This document shows positions 26,392 through 34,205 of a stretch of 54,277 bases of DNA, in pieces (position 1 is the first letter of the stretch; each line of letters opens with the position of its first letter). The DNA comes from CAYYVJ01 sp964475115 (GTDB lineage: Bacteria; Bacillota; Clostridia; Lachnospirales; Lachnospiraceae): the NCBI GenBank assembly GCA_964475115.1, contig CAYYVJ010000004.1, positions 1 through 54,277 on the forward strand. The letters are read 5' to 3'. The notes under the pieces are model-generated. The model made no database searches. It worked only from the letters and a program-made list of their open reading frames with translations, and had not been told where the DNA came from. Both the position numbers and the translations under genes were made by a program.

Positions 26392-26496
26392 TTAATTATT
26401 TCCTCCTTAATTTTGGCATTAGGTAATTATATCATAGAGTATTGATAAATGCTAGTTTATTTATGTAATAACCATAACCAAAATCGAAAAAAAAAA

Positions 26497-26525
26497 GAAA
26501 GAAAGTATAAAAAATACTCTCTTTC
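26497..26525 (-). terminator. terminator after the spore protein gene
   Basis: A 12-bp stem (26497-26508 with 26514-26525; one G-U wobble on minus) with a 5-nt loop, followed on the minus strand by ten T. It lies between the SASP gene and tig, keeping sporulation transcription out of tig. Confidence 0.85.
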
Positions 26526-26579
26526 TTTTTCTTACATTTTTTCTTTTACTTTTTACTTTTTTACTTTTTTCTTAATAGA

Positions 26580-26801
26580 TTAAACTGTTCCGCCTGAACT
26601 CATCTGTTCTTCTTGACGTTGGATCATTTTACGAACCATTTCGCCACCAATAGAACCCGCTTGAGCTGAAGTCAAATCTCCATTATAACCTTGCTTTAAA
26701 GGTACTCCAAGTTCTGATGCAACTTCCATCTTGAATCTATCCATTGCTTCTTTCGCTTGAGGAACTTCTACTCTATTAGAGCCTGATTTATTACTTGCCA
26801 T
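26580..26801 (-). CDS. alpha/beta-type small acid-soluble spore protein
   Basis: A 73-residue protein of the SASP family that coats and protects spore DNA. It carries the germination-protease site region FKMEVASELGV (residues 23-33) and the conserved DNA-binding block GYNGDLTSAQAGSIGGEMVRKMI (seen at 39-60; key residues G39, L43, G49, G52). GGAGGTG lies 7 nt before the ATG. Single-gene unit with its own terminator. Expected expression is in the forespore under sigma-G, but I could not find a convincing sigma-G promoter in the upstream sequence. This is the main evidence that the organism makes endospores. Confidence 0.96.
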   Translation of the reverse strand: MASNKSGSNRVEVPQAKEAMDRFKMEVASELGVPLKQGYNGDLTSAQAGSIGGEMVRKMIQRQEEQMSSGGTV

Positions 26802-26946
26802 TGCATTTCACCTCCGTGATTAGTTCAATATTTTATCTATTTTCAAGGATAAGCAATTTGTTTCATCACTTATCTTAATACTATTGTTAGCAAAATGGCT
26901 GAAAATATTATGGCAAGTTATGGTTTAAAACTTATATCATTTAAAA

Positions 26947-27660
26947 TTAATATGAAAATTTAATTGTTTCTTTTTCGAACTCAGCAAGCCTGGTTTCGTA
27001 AGCATCTATATTCGCTTCTTCAAAAGCTAGTGTTGTTTTTTCCAGTCCTAATAATTTCAGAAGATATTTAGTGAAATATGGATTTAATACTAGCAAAGGA
27101 CCTAAAGTATAAGTTGCAAAAAAATTATTTCGACGAATGCCTTCTAAATCAGAATCTTTATTTAGCCCAGCGCCTCTTATGACCTTGTAAAAATATTCTT
27201 CCCTATTTTCACCATAAGAATGACTAAATTGACTTTTAAATCCCACCATCTTTATCCCTTCAAATTCACCTAATACTAAAGAATCATACCTATTAAACAT
27301 TTCTCTTTTTGCATAAGTAGGAAAAATTCCAAGAGCTTCTATCTGGCTTTTATCATCTCTCTCAATATAAGAGCCGAATATTTCAAGTGCATTCCCAGTC
27401 ATTAAAAAAACAGTATTTTTTTCAATTTGATCAATAATTGCTTCTTTATAAGGCATCAATTTTTCTATAACAATTTCTTGTTTTTTTTCTGTCATTCCAC
27501 CCATGTAAATCATAGATATTTCTTCCGATATAAAAGCAGGTTCTTTATCGAGATTAGTATATACAATTTCCACATCATTTAAGCACTGTTCTAAATATTT
27601 TACATTTGCCAAATCTCCATAAAGTCCAGCAATTTCAGGAAATAAAACTTCAATTTTCAT
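26947..27660 (-). CDS. gatD: GatD-like glutamine amidotransferase subunit lacking catalytic residues
   Basis: A 237-residue CobB/CobQ-like amidotransferase fold. In active GatD the nucleophile lies in a CGGYQ-type loop; here the aligned segment is FLMTGNALEIFG, with T88 in place of Cys. The partner His of TYLHGPLL is L186 in TYTLGPLLVLNP. The whole protein contains only one cysteine (C26) and one histidine (H148), neither in an active-site motif, so it should not hydrolyse glutamine. Fold motifs (YGDLANVKYL at the start, GFKSQFSHSYG) are kept. It overlaps the MurT-like gene by 11 nt and surely forms a pair with it. It may be a structural or regulatory subunit, or use free ammonia. Confidence 0.8.
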   Translation of the reverse strand: MKIEVLFPEIAGLYGDLANVKYLEQCLNDVEIVYTNLDKEPAFISEEISMIYMGGMTEKKQEIVIEKLMPYKEAIIDQIEKNTVFLMTGNALEIFGSYIERDDKSQIEALGIFPTYAKREMFNRYDSLVLGEFEGIKMVGFKSQFSHSYGENREEYFYKVIRGAGLNKDSDLEGIRRNNFFATYTLGPLLVLNPYFTKYLLKLLGLEKTTLAFEEANIDAYETRLAEFEKETIKFSY

Positions 27661-29038
27661 TTTTTTGCTTCCTCCTGCTAATGATCTCTACAGCTTTGTC
27701 TTTTATTTTCATAGCTTCGGTAATGGCATAAACTTCATGAAGGACAATAACCTTTTCCGTGTTTTCAAGCTCCAAAAATTCTGGTGTATCAACTTCTTCT
27801 TCTACACATATGATTTTTTCATCGGGCACACCTGCTATAAGAAGTCGCAACCTATAATCTTTAGCCCTAACTCCACCTATAATAAGTCTAAGAATATTTT
27901 CAGAATTTAAAAACTCAAAATCAGCATCATAATACCATGTAATATTCTCAGAAGACTCTTTCCTATCAAAAATATCATCTAATAAAAGAATTATCTCTTT
28001 CGTTCCAGACAATTTGTTTAAATAGTCAAACACACAAGAACAAGCAATCGGATTTCTTTCCTTTGCCATATGAGTAATTACTTCAATTCCCTCTACGATT
28101 TCATGAGAATATCTAGTTTCTACGATTTTTAAATGGTCTAAAGATTTTTTTATTTTTTCACCTTCAAGACCTAATTGACGCAAAACAGCAATCGCAGTCA
28201 CTTGATTATTAATATTAAAAATACTATCACTAATTAAGCCATATTCTATGGACTCTTCTTTTTCTTCTATAACCATTGTCTTTTCAGCTAAATTCAATTT
28301 TGCCACATAATCACTTTCTGGAGAAGCAAACTCACAATTTGGACAGTGAGCATGTCCAATATGATGATGGCGAACATAGTCGTATTCTAACATTGAATTA
28401 CACTTAGGGCAGATTCGAATATCGTTTATAATATAGGTTGATTCATCTAAATCCGTCTCAAGCCTATCAATACTAAAATATACTCGCTCATTTTCAGGCG
28501 CCAAATTACTACTAATTAAATCATCCCCATTTAATATAAGCTTAGATTCTTTTGGTATACTATTCGTCACAATATCAGCAATAAATTCAGCATGTGCATT
28601 TCGTTTAATGGAATCTCTGAACAAGTTCGTACACACTACATAATTGGGTATTACAAAAGGATAAATAAACCTACCATAACGTTCATCTATCTCAAAAATT
28701 GCTATTTTGTTTTTTGCCTTACCGCTTAATTTACTTCCTGCCAAAAGGGAACTGGCAATTCCAGAAGATAAATTTGAACCTGTTCGATTATCCAATACAC
28801 TGTATCCATTATCATTTAAAATATCGACTAGTAGATTGCAGACTGTAGTCTTACCATTGGTTCCTGTTACAGCAACAATTGTATCCGGTTTGTTTATCCT
28901 ACCTAAGAAATCAGGGCATATTTTCGTTGCAAGTCTTCCTGGAAATGTAGTAGCCTTTCTTCCCATTATCTTTAATACTCTTCTGGCAAGCTTACCTATA
29001 TAAAATGCTGCCCAGAAACGTAACGTTTTCTTTCTCAT
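27650..29038 (-). CDS. murT: MurT-like Mur ligase, divergent
   Basis: A 462-residue Mur-ligase-like protein. A basic amphipathic N-terminus precedes the ATP loop GTNGKTT at 59-65. A four-cysteine zinc ribbon (C210, C213, C232, C235) is inserted in the central domain, as in MurT, and a DUF1727 C-terminal domain follows. In Gram-positive bacteria MurT-GatD amidates the D-Glu of lipid II to D-iso-Gln. Here the usual LNDNxADGxDxSWIWD block of DUF1727 reads LDDIFDRKESSENITWYYD, so residues near the GatD interface have changed along with the loss of GatD's catalytic residues. Either an altered amidation system or a different ligase activity on a murein or other substrate. 10 nt after the DJ-1 gene. 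Confidence 0.82.
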   Translation of the reverse strand: MRKKTLRFWAAFYIGKLARRVLKIMGRKATTFPGRLATKICPDFLGRINKPDTIVAVTGTNGKTTVCNLLVDILNDNGYSVLDNRTGSNLSSGIASSLLAGSKLSGKAKNKIAIFEIDERYGRFIYPFVIPNYVVCTNLFRDSIKRNAHAEFIADIVTNSIPKESKLILNGDDLISSNLAPENERVYFSIDRLETDLDESTYIINDIRICPKCNSMLEYDYVRHHHIGHAHCPNCEFASPESDYVAKLNLAEKTMVIEEKEESIEYGLISDSIFNINNQVTAIAVLRQLGLEGEKIKKSLDHLKIVETRYSHEIVEGIEVITHMAKERNPIACSCVFDYLNKLSGTKEIILLLDDIFDRKESSENITWYYDADFEFLNSENILRLIIGGVRAKDYRLRLLIAGVPDEKIICVEEEVDTPEFLELENTEKVIVLHEVYAITEAMKIKDKAVEIISRRKQKNEN

Positions 29039-29048
29039 GTTCTACCTC

Positions 29049-29603
29049 TTATGAATGATTATATTGTATGGATTCTCTTATCTCTAATGCTGTCTTCTCC
29101 TCCATTAGAAGCTTGATTAGTTCCAAGCCAAATTCTATAGCAACTCCCATACCTTTACCTGTCACTATATTTCCGTCTACTATTACACTATCTCCCACCA
29201 CTTCAGCTCCAAGCAACATTTCTTCAAAGCCTGGAAATACAGTTGCCTTTTTTCCTTTTAAAATATTTAGCTGACCTAGTACACTTGGGGCAGCGCAAAT
29301 AGCTGCAATTCTTTTATTTTTTTCATGAAAATAAAGCAGTGCTTCCTTAAGTCCTTCATGTTCAGAAAGTGTCTTTGTTCCTGGCATTCCACCTGGAAGA
29401 AACAATACTTCCGCTTCCTTATAGTCAATTTCCTCAAATAGTTTGTCTGCTTTTACAATTATATTATGTGCACCAGTCACCTCTAATTTACCTGTTATCG
29501 ATACGAGGCTGGTCTCTATGTTTGCTCTTCGTAGCAAATCTACAACTGCTAAGCACTCTACCTCTTCAAATCCGTCTGCTAAAAAAGCATATACTCGATT
29601 CAT
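29049..29603 (-). CDS. DJ-1/PfpI family protein
   Basis: A 184-residue DJ-1-like protein. The reactive cysteine C103 sits in the nucleophile elbow AAICAAPSVLG, and the paired acidic residue is in GFEEVE (E13/E14), the arrangement of YajL, DJ-1 and the ThiJ group. Members act as glyoxalase/deglycase-like or redox-sensing proteins; the exact role is often unclear, and the old name 'thiazole monophosphate' is misleading. It is first in an operon with murT- and gatD-like genes and follows a short structured leader. DJ-1 shares the class-I glutaminase-like fold with GatD, but it has no glutaminase triad visible here. Confidence 0.88.
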   Translation of the reverse strand: MNRVYAFLADGFEEVECLAVVDLLRRANIETSLVSITGKLEVTGAHNIIVKADKLFEEIDYKEAEVLFLPGGMPGTKTLSEHEGLKEALLYFHEKNKRIAAICAAPSVLGQLNILKGKKATVFPGFEEMLLGAEVVGDSVIVDGNIVTGKGMGVAIEFGLELIKLLMEEKTALEIRESIQYNHS

Positions 29604-29635
29604 ATGACCTCCATTCTAGTGTGCTATCACTATTC

Positions 29636-29712
29636 AAAAAAAGGCAACTTTGCGTGCATTGTACTTATTACAATCACAAATTGCCGTATGAAAGATTTAT
29701 CTTTCACACTTT
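29636..29712 (-). ncRNA. two-hairpin leader RNA ending in a terminator, before the DJ-1 operon
   Basis: From a predicted start near 29712 the RNA begins with an 11-bp hairpin (29699-29709 with 29686-29696), followed at once by a second long hairpin (29643-29652 with 29677-29685 plus an inner ATTGT/ACAAT helix) and seven T. This is a textbook intrinsic terminator located 33 nt before the DJ-1 ATG, not after a gene. The RNA is either a cis attenuator or riboswitch-like leader of the operon, or an independent small RNA of about 75 nt. I do not recognise a known riboswitch class. The structure is seen; the role is inferred. Confidence 0.6.
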
Positions 29713-29718
29713 TACCTT

Positions 29719-29747
29719 AGTATAGCAGTAACTTATTCCCTATGCAA
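29719..29747 (-). promoter_or_regulatory. promoter of the DJ-1 operon leader
   Basis: TTGCAT (29742-29747) and TATACT (29719-29724) on the minus strand with exactly 17 nt between them. The start would fall about 29712, three bases before the first leader hairpin. Confidence 0.65.
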
Positions 29748-29818
29748 ATGGTTCTTTTACACTTTCTTTTTTGTATTTTCTATTATATACTTATTTTAAC
29801 AAAAGGAGCTGATTTTTT

Positions 29819-30265
29819 ATGGAAATTGAACGCAAATATTTAATAGAAAAGTTACCAACTGATTTAAGCTGTTATAAACACCTACAAATTGAACAAGGAT
29901 ACCTTTGTAGAGAACCTGTTGTCCGAATTCGTATGGAAAATGATGACTACTATTTAACCTATAAATCGAAAGGCTTCCTTATTCGGGAAGAACATAATCT
30001 CCCTCTTACGAAAGAAGCTTATGATCATTTATATAAAAAAGCAGACGGTAGAATGATTCGAAAAAAACGTTATCTTATACCGATAGAATCTAATTTAAAA
30101 ATTGAATTAGATATTTTTGAAGGTGATTTAGATGGACTTGTTCTTGCAGAAGTAGAATTTCCAGATGAAGAGACTGCTAATAGCTTTATTCCACCAGAAT
30201 GGTTCGGAGAAGATGTTACTTTTTCTGAAAAGTATCAAAATAGTAATTTATCGCAATCTTATTAG
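29819..30265 (+). CDS. CYTH domain protein (triphosphate-tunnel family)
   Basis: A 148-residue CYTH/TTM protein beginning with the diagnostic ExExK motif (MEIERK). Arg- and Lys-rich strands follow (VVRIRMEN, YYLTYKSKG, MIRKKRY, KIELDIFEGDL, LAEVEFPDE), which form the tunnel that holds triphosphate and divalent metal. Bacterial members act on inorganic triphosphate, nucleoside or thiamine triphosphate, or are adenylate cyclases; the short length fits the simple triphosphatases. An AAAAGGAG ribosome site precedes the ATG. Single-gene unit on plus, divergent from the DJ-1 operon, with its own terminator. The substrate cannot be told from sequence. Confidence 0.9.
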   Translation: MEIERKYLIEKLPTDLSCYKHLQIEQGYLCREPVVRIRMENDDYYLTYKSKGFLIREEHNLPLTKEAYDHLYKKADGRMIRKKRYLIPIESNLKIELDIFEGDLDGLVLAEVEFPDEETANSFIPPEWFGEDVTFSEKYQNSNLSQSY

Positions 30266-30318
30266 AAAGGCCTTTATCCACATTAAAGCTAAGTTTAATT
30301 GGATAAAAGCCTTTTTTT
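30266..30318 (+). terminator. terminator after the CYTH gene
   Basis: A 15-bp stem with one imperfect pair (30266-30280 with 30300-30314) followed on plus by a T-run to 30318. It also reaches the stop of the convergent ClpX-like gene at 30317. Confidence 0.85.
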
Positions 30319-31729
30319 AATTGGTCTGTTGTAAAGGCATATAACCTCTCATCTCTATAAGAGGACCACCTTTATGTTCAATATATTCTTTGGTCACCGT
30401 TACTCGACCTATGTTATCATCTTTTGGTACTTCATACATGATATCTAGCATAAATTCTTCTATAATTGATCTAAGAGCTCTAGCACCTGTTTTTTTCTCC
30501 AATGCGTTTTCTGCAATCGCTTCTAGGGCACCATCATCAAATACGAGCTGAACCTCATCTAAAGCTAGAAGTTTTTCATACTGTTTTAAAATAGCATTTC
30601 TTGGTTCTTTTAGTACACGCACTAACATTTCTTTGGTAAGTCCTTCTAAAGTATACACAATAGGAAGCCTTCCTAAAAATTCTGGAATCATCCCAAATTT
30701 TCTCAAATCCTCTATTGCTACCTTACCCAATATGTTTGCATCTTCACTATATTTATCTTTTAATTCTCCACTAAATCCCATAGATGTTTGTTTACTTAAA
30801 CGTTCTTTTATAACATCTTCTAGTCCTGGGAAAGCACCACCACAGATAAATAAAATGTTACTTGTATTAACAGTGGCTAATGGAACCATAGCATTTTTAC
30901 TATTTGCACCCACAGGAACCTCGATCTCACTACCTTCTAATAGTTTAAGCATTCCCTGTTGTACCGATTCTCCACTTACATCTCGGTTATGGACATTTTG
31001 TTTCTTTGCAATTTTATCAATTTCATCGATAAAGATAATTCCACGCTCAGCCTTTTCTACATCATTGTCTGCAGCTGCCAAAAGTTTAGATACAACACTT
31101 TCAATATCATCACCTATATAACCCGCTTCTGTTAATGAAGTAGCATCTGTAATCGCCAATGGAACATCCAAAAGCCTAGCAAGAGTTTTTACCAAGAAAG
31201 TTTTTCCACTTCCTGTAGGTCCGATCATAAGCATGTTGGACTTTTCTATTTCTATACCATCATCTCTATTTCCTTCCACTCTTTTATAATGGTTATATAC
31301 AGCGACTGAAATAACTTTCTTCGCATGCTCTTGTCCTATGATAAAATCATCTAACTTTTCTTTGATCTTATGAGGAGCAGGAATTGATTTAATATCAAAT
31401 TCTGCCTTTTCCTCTTTATTTTCTACTGGCTTCTTTTTTTTCAATTTTTGCTTCTGTGGAATATCTTTCTTTAAATCTGCTATATCTGTTAAATTAAGAT
31501 TTTGCATTTTCATTATATCATTATAGTTGATTCCACTCCCTTGAATGGAATCAAAGGTTTTTTGCATACAATGAACGCAAACATCAATGTTTCCTGGCAT
31601 GCTCACCATAGAACCCGCTTTGCTTTCAGGTCGCCTGCACATATAACATACCTTTTCATATTTATCGTCATGTGTATCGTCTTCTATTTCTTCTACTTTG
31701 TCTTTTTGATCGTCATCTTTTTCTAACAT
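30317..31729 (-). CDS. second ClpX-like AAA+ unfoldase (divergent paralogue)
   Basis: A 470-residue ClpX paralogue. An acidic N-terminal leader precedes a four-cysteine zinc domain (C28, C31, C51, C54). A Lys/Glu-rich linker (about 60-115) is longer than in canonical ClpX. Then come Walker A GPTGSGKT (170-177), pore loop GYIG (203-206), Walker B IIFIDEID (231-238), and MGF (317-319) where ClpX has the ClpP-docking IGF. The RKH loop of canonical ClpX is replaced by SKN (277-279). So ATPase, threading and ClpP docking seem retained, but tag recognition should differ. GAGGTG precedes the ATG. Single gene with its own promoter next to htrA. Perhaps a substrate-specific unfoldase. Confidence 0.92.
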   Translation of the reverse strand: MLEKDDDQKDKVEEIEDDTHDDKYEKVCYMCRRPESKAGSMVSMPGNIDVCVHCMQKTFDSIQGSGINYNDIMKMQNLNLTDIADLKKDIPQKQKLKKKKPVENKEEKAEFDIKSIPAPHKIKEKLDDFIIGQEHAKKVISVAVYNHYKRVEGNRDDGIEIEKSNMLMIGPTGSGKTFLVKTLARLLDVPLAITDATSLTEAGYIGDDIESVVSKLLAAADNDVEKAERGIIFIDEIDKIAKKQNVHNRDVSGESVQQGMLKLLEGSEIEVPVGANSKNAMVPLATVNTSNILFICGGAFPGLEDVIKERLSKQTSMGFSGELKDKYSEDANILGKVAIEDLRKFGMIPEFLGRLPIVYTLEGLTKEMLVRVLKEPRNAILKQYEKLLALDEVQLVFDDGALEAIAENALEKKTGARALRSIIEEFMLDIMYEVPKDDNIGRVTVTKEYIEHKGGPLIEMRGYMPLQQTN

Positions 31730-31772
31730 TTATTCACCTCAAATAGTATACTTACCGTATGTTTCTATCATA

Positions 31773-31803
31773 ATTATAGCTTAGTTAAGACTTGTCTACA
31801 AGT
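31773..31803 (-). promoter_or_regulatory. promoter with overlapping palindrome, upstream of the second clpX
   Basis: TTGTAG (31796-31801) and a perfect TATAAT (31773-31778) with a 17-nt spacer on the minus strand. The -35 lies inside ACTTGTCTACAAGT (31790-31803), a 6+2+6 perfect palindrome, the placement expected of a repressor operator. It does not match CtsR, HrcA (CIRCE), LexA, Fur/PerR or Rex sites as I know them. Confidence 0.55.
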
Positions 31804-31850
31804 AAACTATTTCTTAACTTCCTAAAATCCCGATAAACATATAGAGAATT

Positions 31851-33176
31851 CTACTTGTAATCTGAGGCTGCACCAAGAGTGATTGAAACTTCTCTATCAA
31901 CATATTCATGGTCTTCAATATAAGAAACAACAATTGTTACCGTTTCGCCTGCTTCATAATATTGCAATTCTGCCTTTAAGTCCTCAAAACTAGATATCGT
32001 CTTCCCATCAAATTTTGTTATAATATCATACTTTTTTAGTCCTGCTTTTTCCGCTGGCCCATCTTCTAAAATCTGTTGGATAATAGCACCTGTAGGTGCT
32101 CCAAAATTAACCGCATCTTGTTCTGTTATACTTACACCAGCGATACCAAGGTATGCTTGACTTGCAGCATCTACAAGAGTTCTGGTTTGACGATTCATAA
32201 GTTCATTTATAATTTCCATAGCAGAAGAAATTGGAATTGCATATCCCATACTTTCTACGCCAGTGGCAGAGTATTTAGCGGAGTTAATACCAATTACCTC
32301 ACCTTGCAAATTAAGAAGTGCGCCACCAGAATTTCCTTGATTAATAGCAGCATCTGTTTGGATCATATTTAAAGTTAAATTGCCTACGGATACTTCTCTA
32401 TTTAAAGCACTAATTACACCTGTTGTTACCGACTGGCCATAACCCAAAGCATTTCCAATGGCAATAGCTCCTTCTCCAACCTTAAGTTCATCAGAATCTC
32501 CTAAAGAAGCAATCTTGATTTGAGCAAACGTCTCAGCTGAGATGTTTTCCAGAGGAACTGCAATTACTGCTAAATCTTCTGAAGACTCTGTACCTTTTAT
32601 AACAGCTTCCACAGATACTTCATCTATAAAAGTAACGCTAATAGCTTTACTTCCTTCCACTACGTGATTGTTCGTTGCTATTAATAATTCTGTGTCATTT
32701 TGTCCTATAATAATTCCAGAACCACTGGCATCATATTCTTGTGTTCCTAAAGAAAATGGTCCATAATTAATATTACTGCTTACTGTACTAACTACGGATA
32801 CGATAGAAGGCATAACCTCGTCTACCACATCAGAAACATCTGTAACTATAGTTGATCCCGTTTGCGAATTATTTATACTAGCTGTTACTGCCACTTGTTT
32901 TTCTGTTTCTTGTTCCTTTTGAATCACTTTCAAATCTGGATTGATTTTTCCAGCCCCGTAAGTTACACCGACAAAGGCTACTCCTGCAAAAATACCAAAA
33001 GCTATTCCTTTCATCATAAATTTAATTTTTTTACCGAATCCACCTTTTTTCTTCTTCTCTGGTTCTACGGATACACTAGAATATACTGGAGTATATTCAT
33101 TAGTTTCATATTGATTAAAATTTTCTTGATTATTATCTTGGAAATTATCTTCGTTATTGTTTTCATTATTATACAT
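31851..33176 (-). CDS. HtrA/DegP-type membrane-anchored serine protease
   Basis: A 441-residue surface protease. The first 50 residues are cytoplasmic, rich in Asn and Gln and ending in a Lys run; a single membrane span covers about 55-75; the trypsin-like domain holds the triad H171 (TNNHVVEG), D201 (SSEDLAVI) and S283 (NQGNSGGALL); and a C-terminal PDZ domain (about 345-430) contains GLKKYDIITKFDG. It degrades or refolds misfolded exported proteins. The layout is that of B. subtilis HtrA/YvtA-like proteins. Its minus-strand promoter was not clear. It lies upstream of the second clpX on the same strand but with a separate promoter between them. Confidence 0.96.
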   Translation of the reverse strand: MYNNENNNEDNFQDNNQENFNQYETNEYTPVYSSVSVEPEKKKKGGFGKKIKFMMKGIAFGIFAGVAFVGVTYGAGKINPDLKVIQKEQETEKQVAVTASINNSQTGSTIVTDVSDVVDEVMPSIVSVVSTVSSNINYGPFSLGTQEYDASGSGIIIGQNDTELLIATNNHVVEGSKAISVTFIDEVSVEAVIKGTESSEDLAVIAVPLENISAETFAQIKIASLGDSDELKVGEGAIAIGNALGYGQSVTTGVISALNREVSVGNLTLNMIQTDAAINQGNSGGALLNLQGEVIGINSAKYSATGVESMGYAIPISSAMEIINELMNRQTRTLVDAASQAYLGIAGVSITEQDAVNFGAPTGAIIQQILEDGPAEKAGLKKYDIITKFDGKTISSFEDLKAELQYYEAGETVTIVVSYIEDHEYVDREVSITLGAASDYK

Positions 33177-33339
33177 ATAGAAAGCCCCTTTCTCTATTAA
33201 CCTAATATATTTAATGTCTTATTTATTTGTTATGCTTATTCTACTAATGAAATGTGTAAGAATTGTGTTTATTCTATTAATAAAATTTGAAATCTTTTAA
33301 AGCCATTTTATAGGCTGTGAATTTTTTACAAGTTGTAAA

Positions 33340-33368
33340 TTGACAGCATTCAACTATTATCTTATAAT
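33340..33368 (+). promoter_or_regulatory. consensus sigma-A promoter for the lipoprotein gene
   Basis: A perfect TTGACA (33340-33345), 17-nt spacer and perfect TATAAT (33363-33368). The start would be near 33375, giving a leader of about 40 nt. This is the strongest promoter seen in the window. Confidence 0.92.
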
Positions 33369-33416
33369 GACTAAGGTATAAAAAAAGATATTTTTTAAAT
33401 GAAGGGATTTATACAA

Positions 33417-34187
33417 ATGATAATTACTAAAAAAAGATTACTTTTATTTGTAAGTTTAATATTGATTTTAACTTTTACATCTTGTAGTTCTAATAAGACT
33501 TCAAAGGAAACAGAAACTACTCCACCTCCATTATCAAATAAACTTCCAGTTATTCTTGCTTCAGATATTGTCTCTGAAATTGGCAAAGAAATTGACTATA
33601 GGGATAATCTTAAGATTGTAAATGCAACATCAGATGATTATTATAATATTACTATAAGCTCATCTTCTGTAGATAATACCACTCTTGGAACCTATTCCGC
33701 TATTTATATGGTGGATTACGCGAATGGAATGATTACCAAGCAAATATCCGTGACGATAGTAGATGCTTTAGACGCAGACGAAGATCTTCCCACTGTAGTT
33801 ATTGAAGAAGTTACTACTGCAAATAATGCCCAGGAAGAAACGGTGTCCACTCCTGAAGCAACTATTCCTGAAACAACTGCTTCACAATCAAACAATTCAG
33901 AAACAACTACAACAAAAACAAGCACAGCAGCAACTACAACTACTACCACTTCTACTTCCAAACAAAATACTACTTCAAATAATAGTATTCCAAATGCAGT
34001 TATTCATCTTTCTGATGGAACAACTGTGGAGATAGAAAATACAGCTACTCGCTATGTCTATAGAACATTTTCAGATGAATCCCATAGCGTGAAAGATGGG
34101 GGCAAATATCTAACCTCAGAGCTGAAGGTCGAATTCAATACTGGTGAGATTCAGGTATTAGAAAGTATCGTAACAAGAGTTGAATAA
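33417..34187 (+). CDS. putative lipoprotein with Ig-like domain and Thr/Ser-rich linker
   Basis: About 256 residues from the ATG at 33417, which has AAGGG upstream (the ATG at 33399 lacks a ribosome site). A signal sequence rich in Leu and Ile ends in a lipobox-like TFTSC with C23. Residues about 36-120 look like a DUF5011/Ig-like beta domain (NKLPVILASDIVSEIGKEI). A long Thr/Ser/Glu-rich linker (about 125-190) leads to a C-terminal beta-rich domain (IHLSDGTTVEIENTATRYVYR). It should be membrane-anchored and extend through the wall. No enzyme motif is seen. It is monocistronic, between the divergent htrA and the convergent LCP gene, and driven by a consensus promoter. The function is unknown. 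Confidence 0.75.
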   Translation: MIITKKRLLLFVSLILILTFTSCSSNKTSKETETTPPPLSNKLPVILASDIVSEIGKEIDYRDNLKIVNATSDDYYNITISSSSVDNTTLGTYSAIYMVDYANGMITKQISVTIVDALDADEDLPTVVIEEVTTANNAQEETVSTPEATIPETTASQSNNSETTTTKTSTAATTTTTTSTSKQNTTSNNSIPNAVIHLSDGTTVEIENTATRYVYRTFSDESHSVKDGGKYLTSELKVEFNTGEIQVLESIVTRVE

Positions 34188-34205
34188 AAGAACACACAAT
34201 TAAGA

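Noticed and set aside
26802..26946. Sigma-G promoter for the spore protein gene
   Set aside because: A CATAATA resembling the -10 is present, but the best -35-like sequence is about 20 nt away, outside the expected spacing.
29756..29786. Promoter for the CYTH gene (TTTACA ... TATTAT)
   Set aside because: The spacer is 19 nt and the sequence is almost all T and A, so a chance match cannot be excluded.
33716..33961. Minus-strand Val-rich ORF opposite the lipoprotein gene
   Set aside because: It is the reverse reading of the Thr-rich ACA/ACT repeats in the linker and has no independent support.
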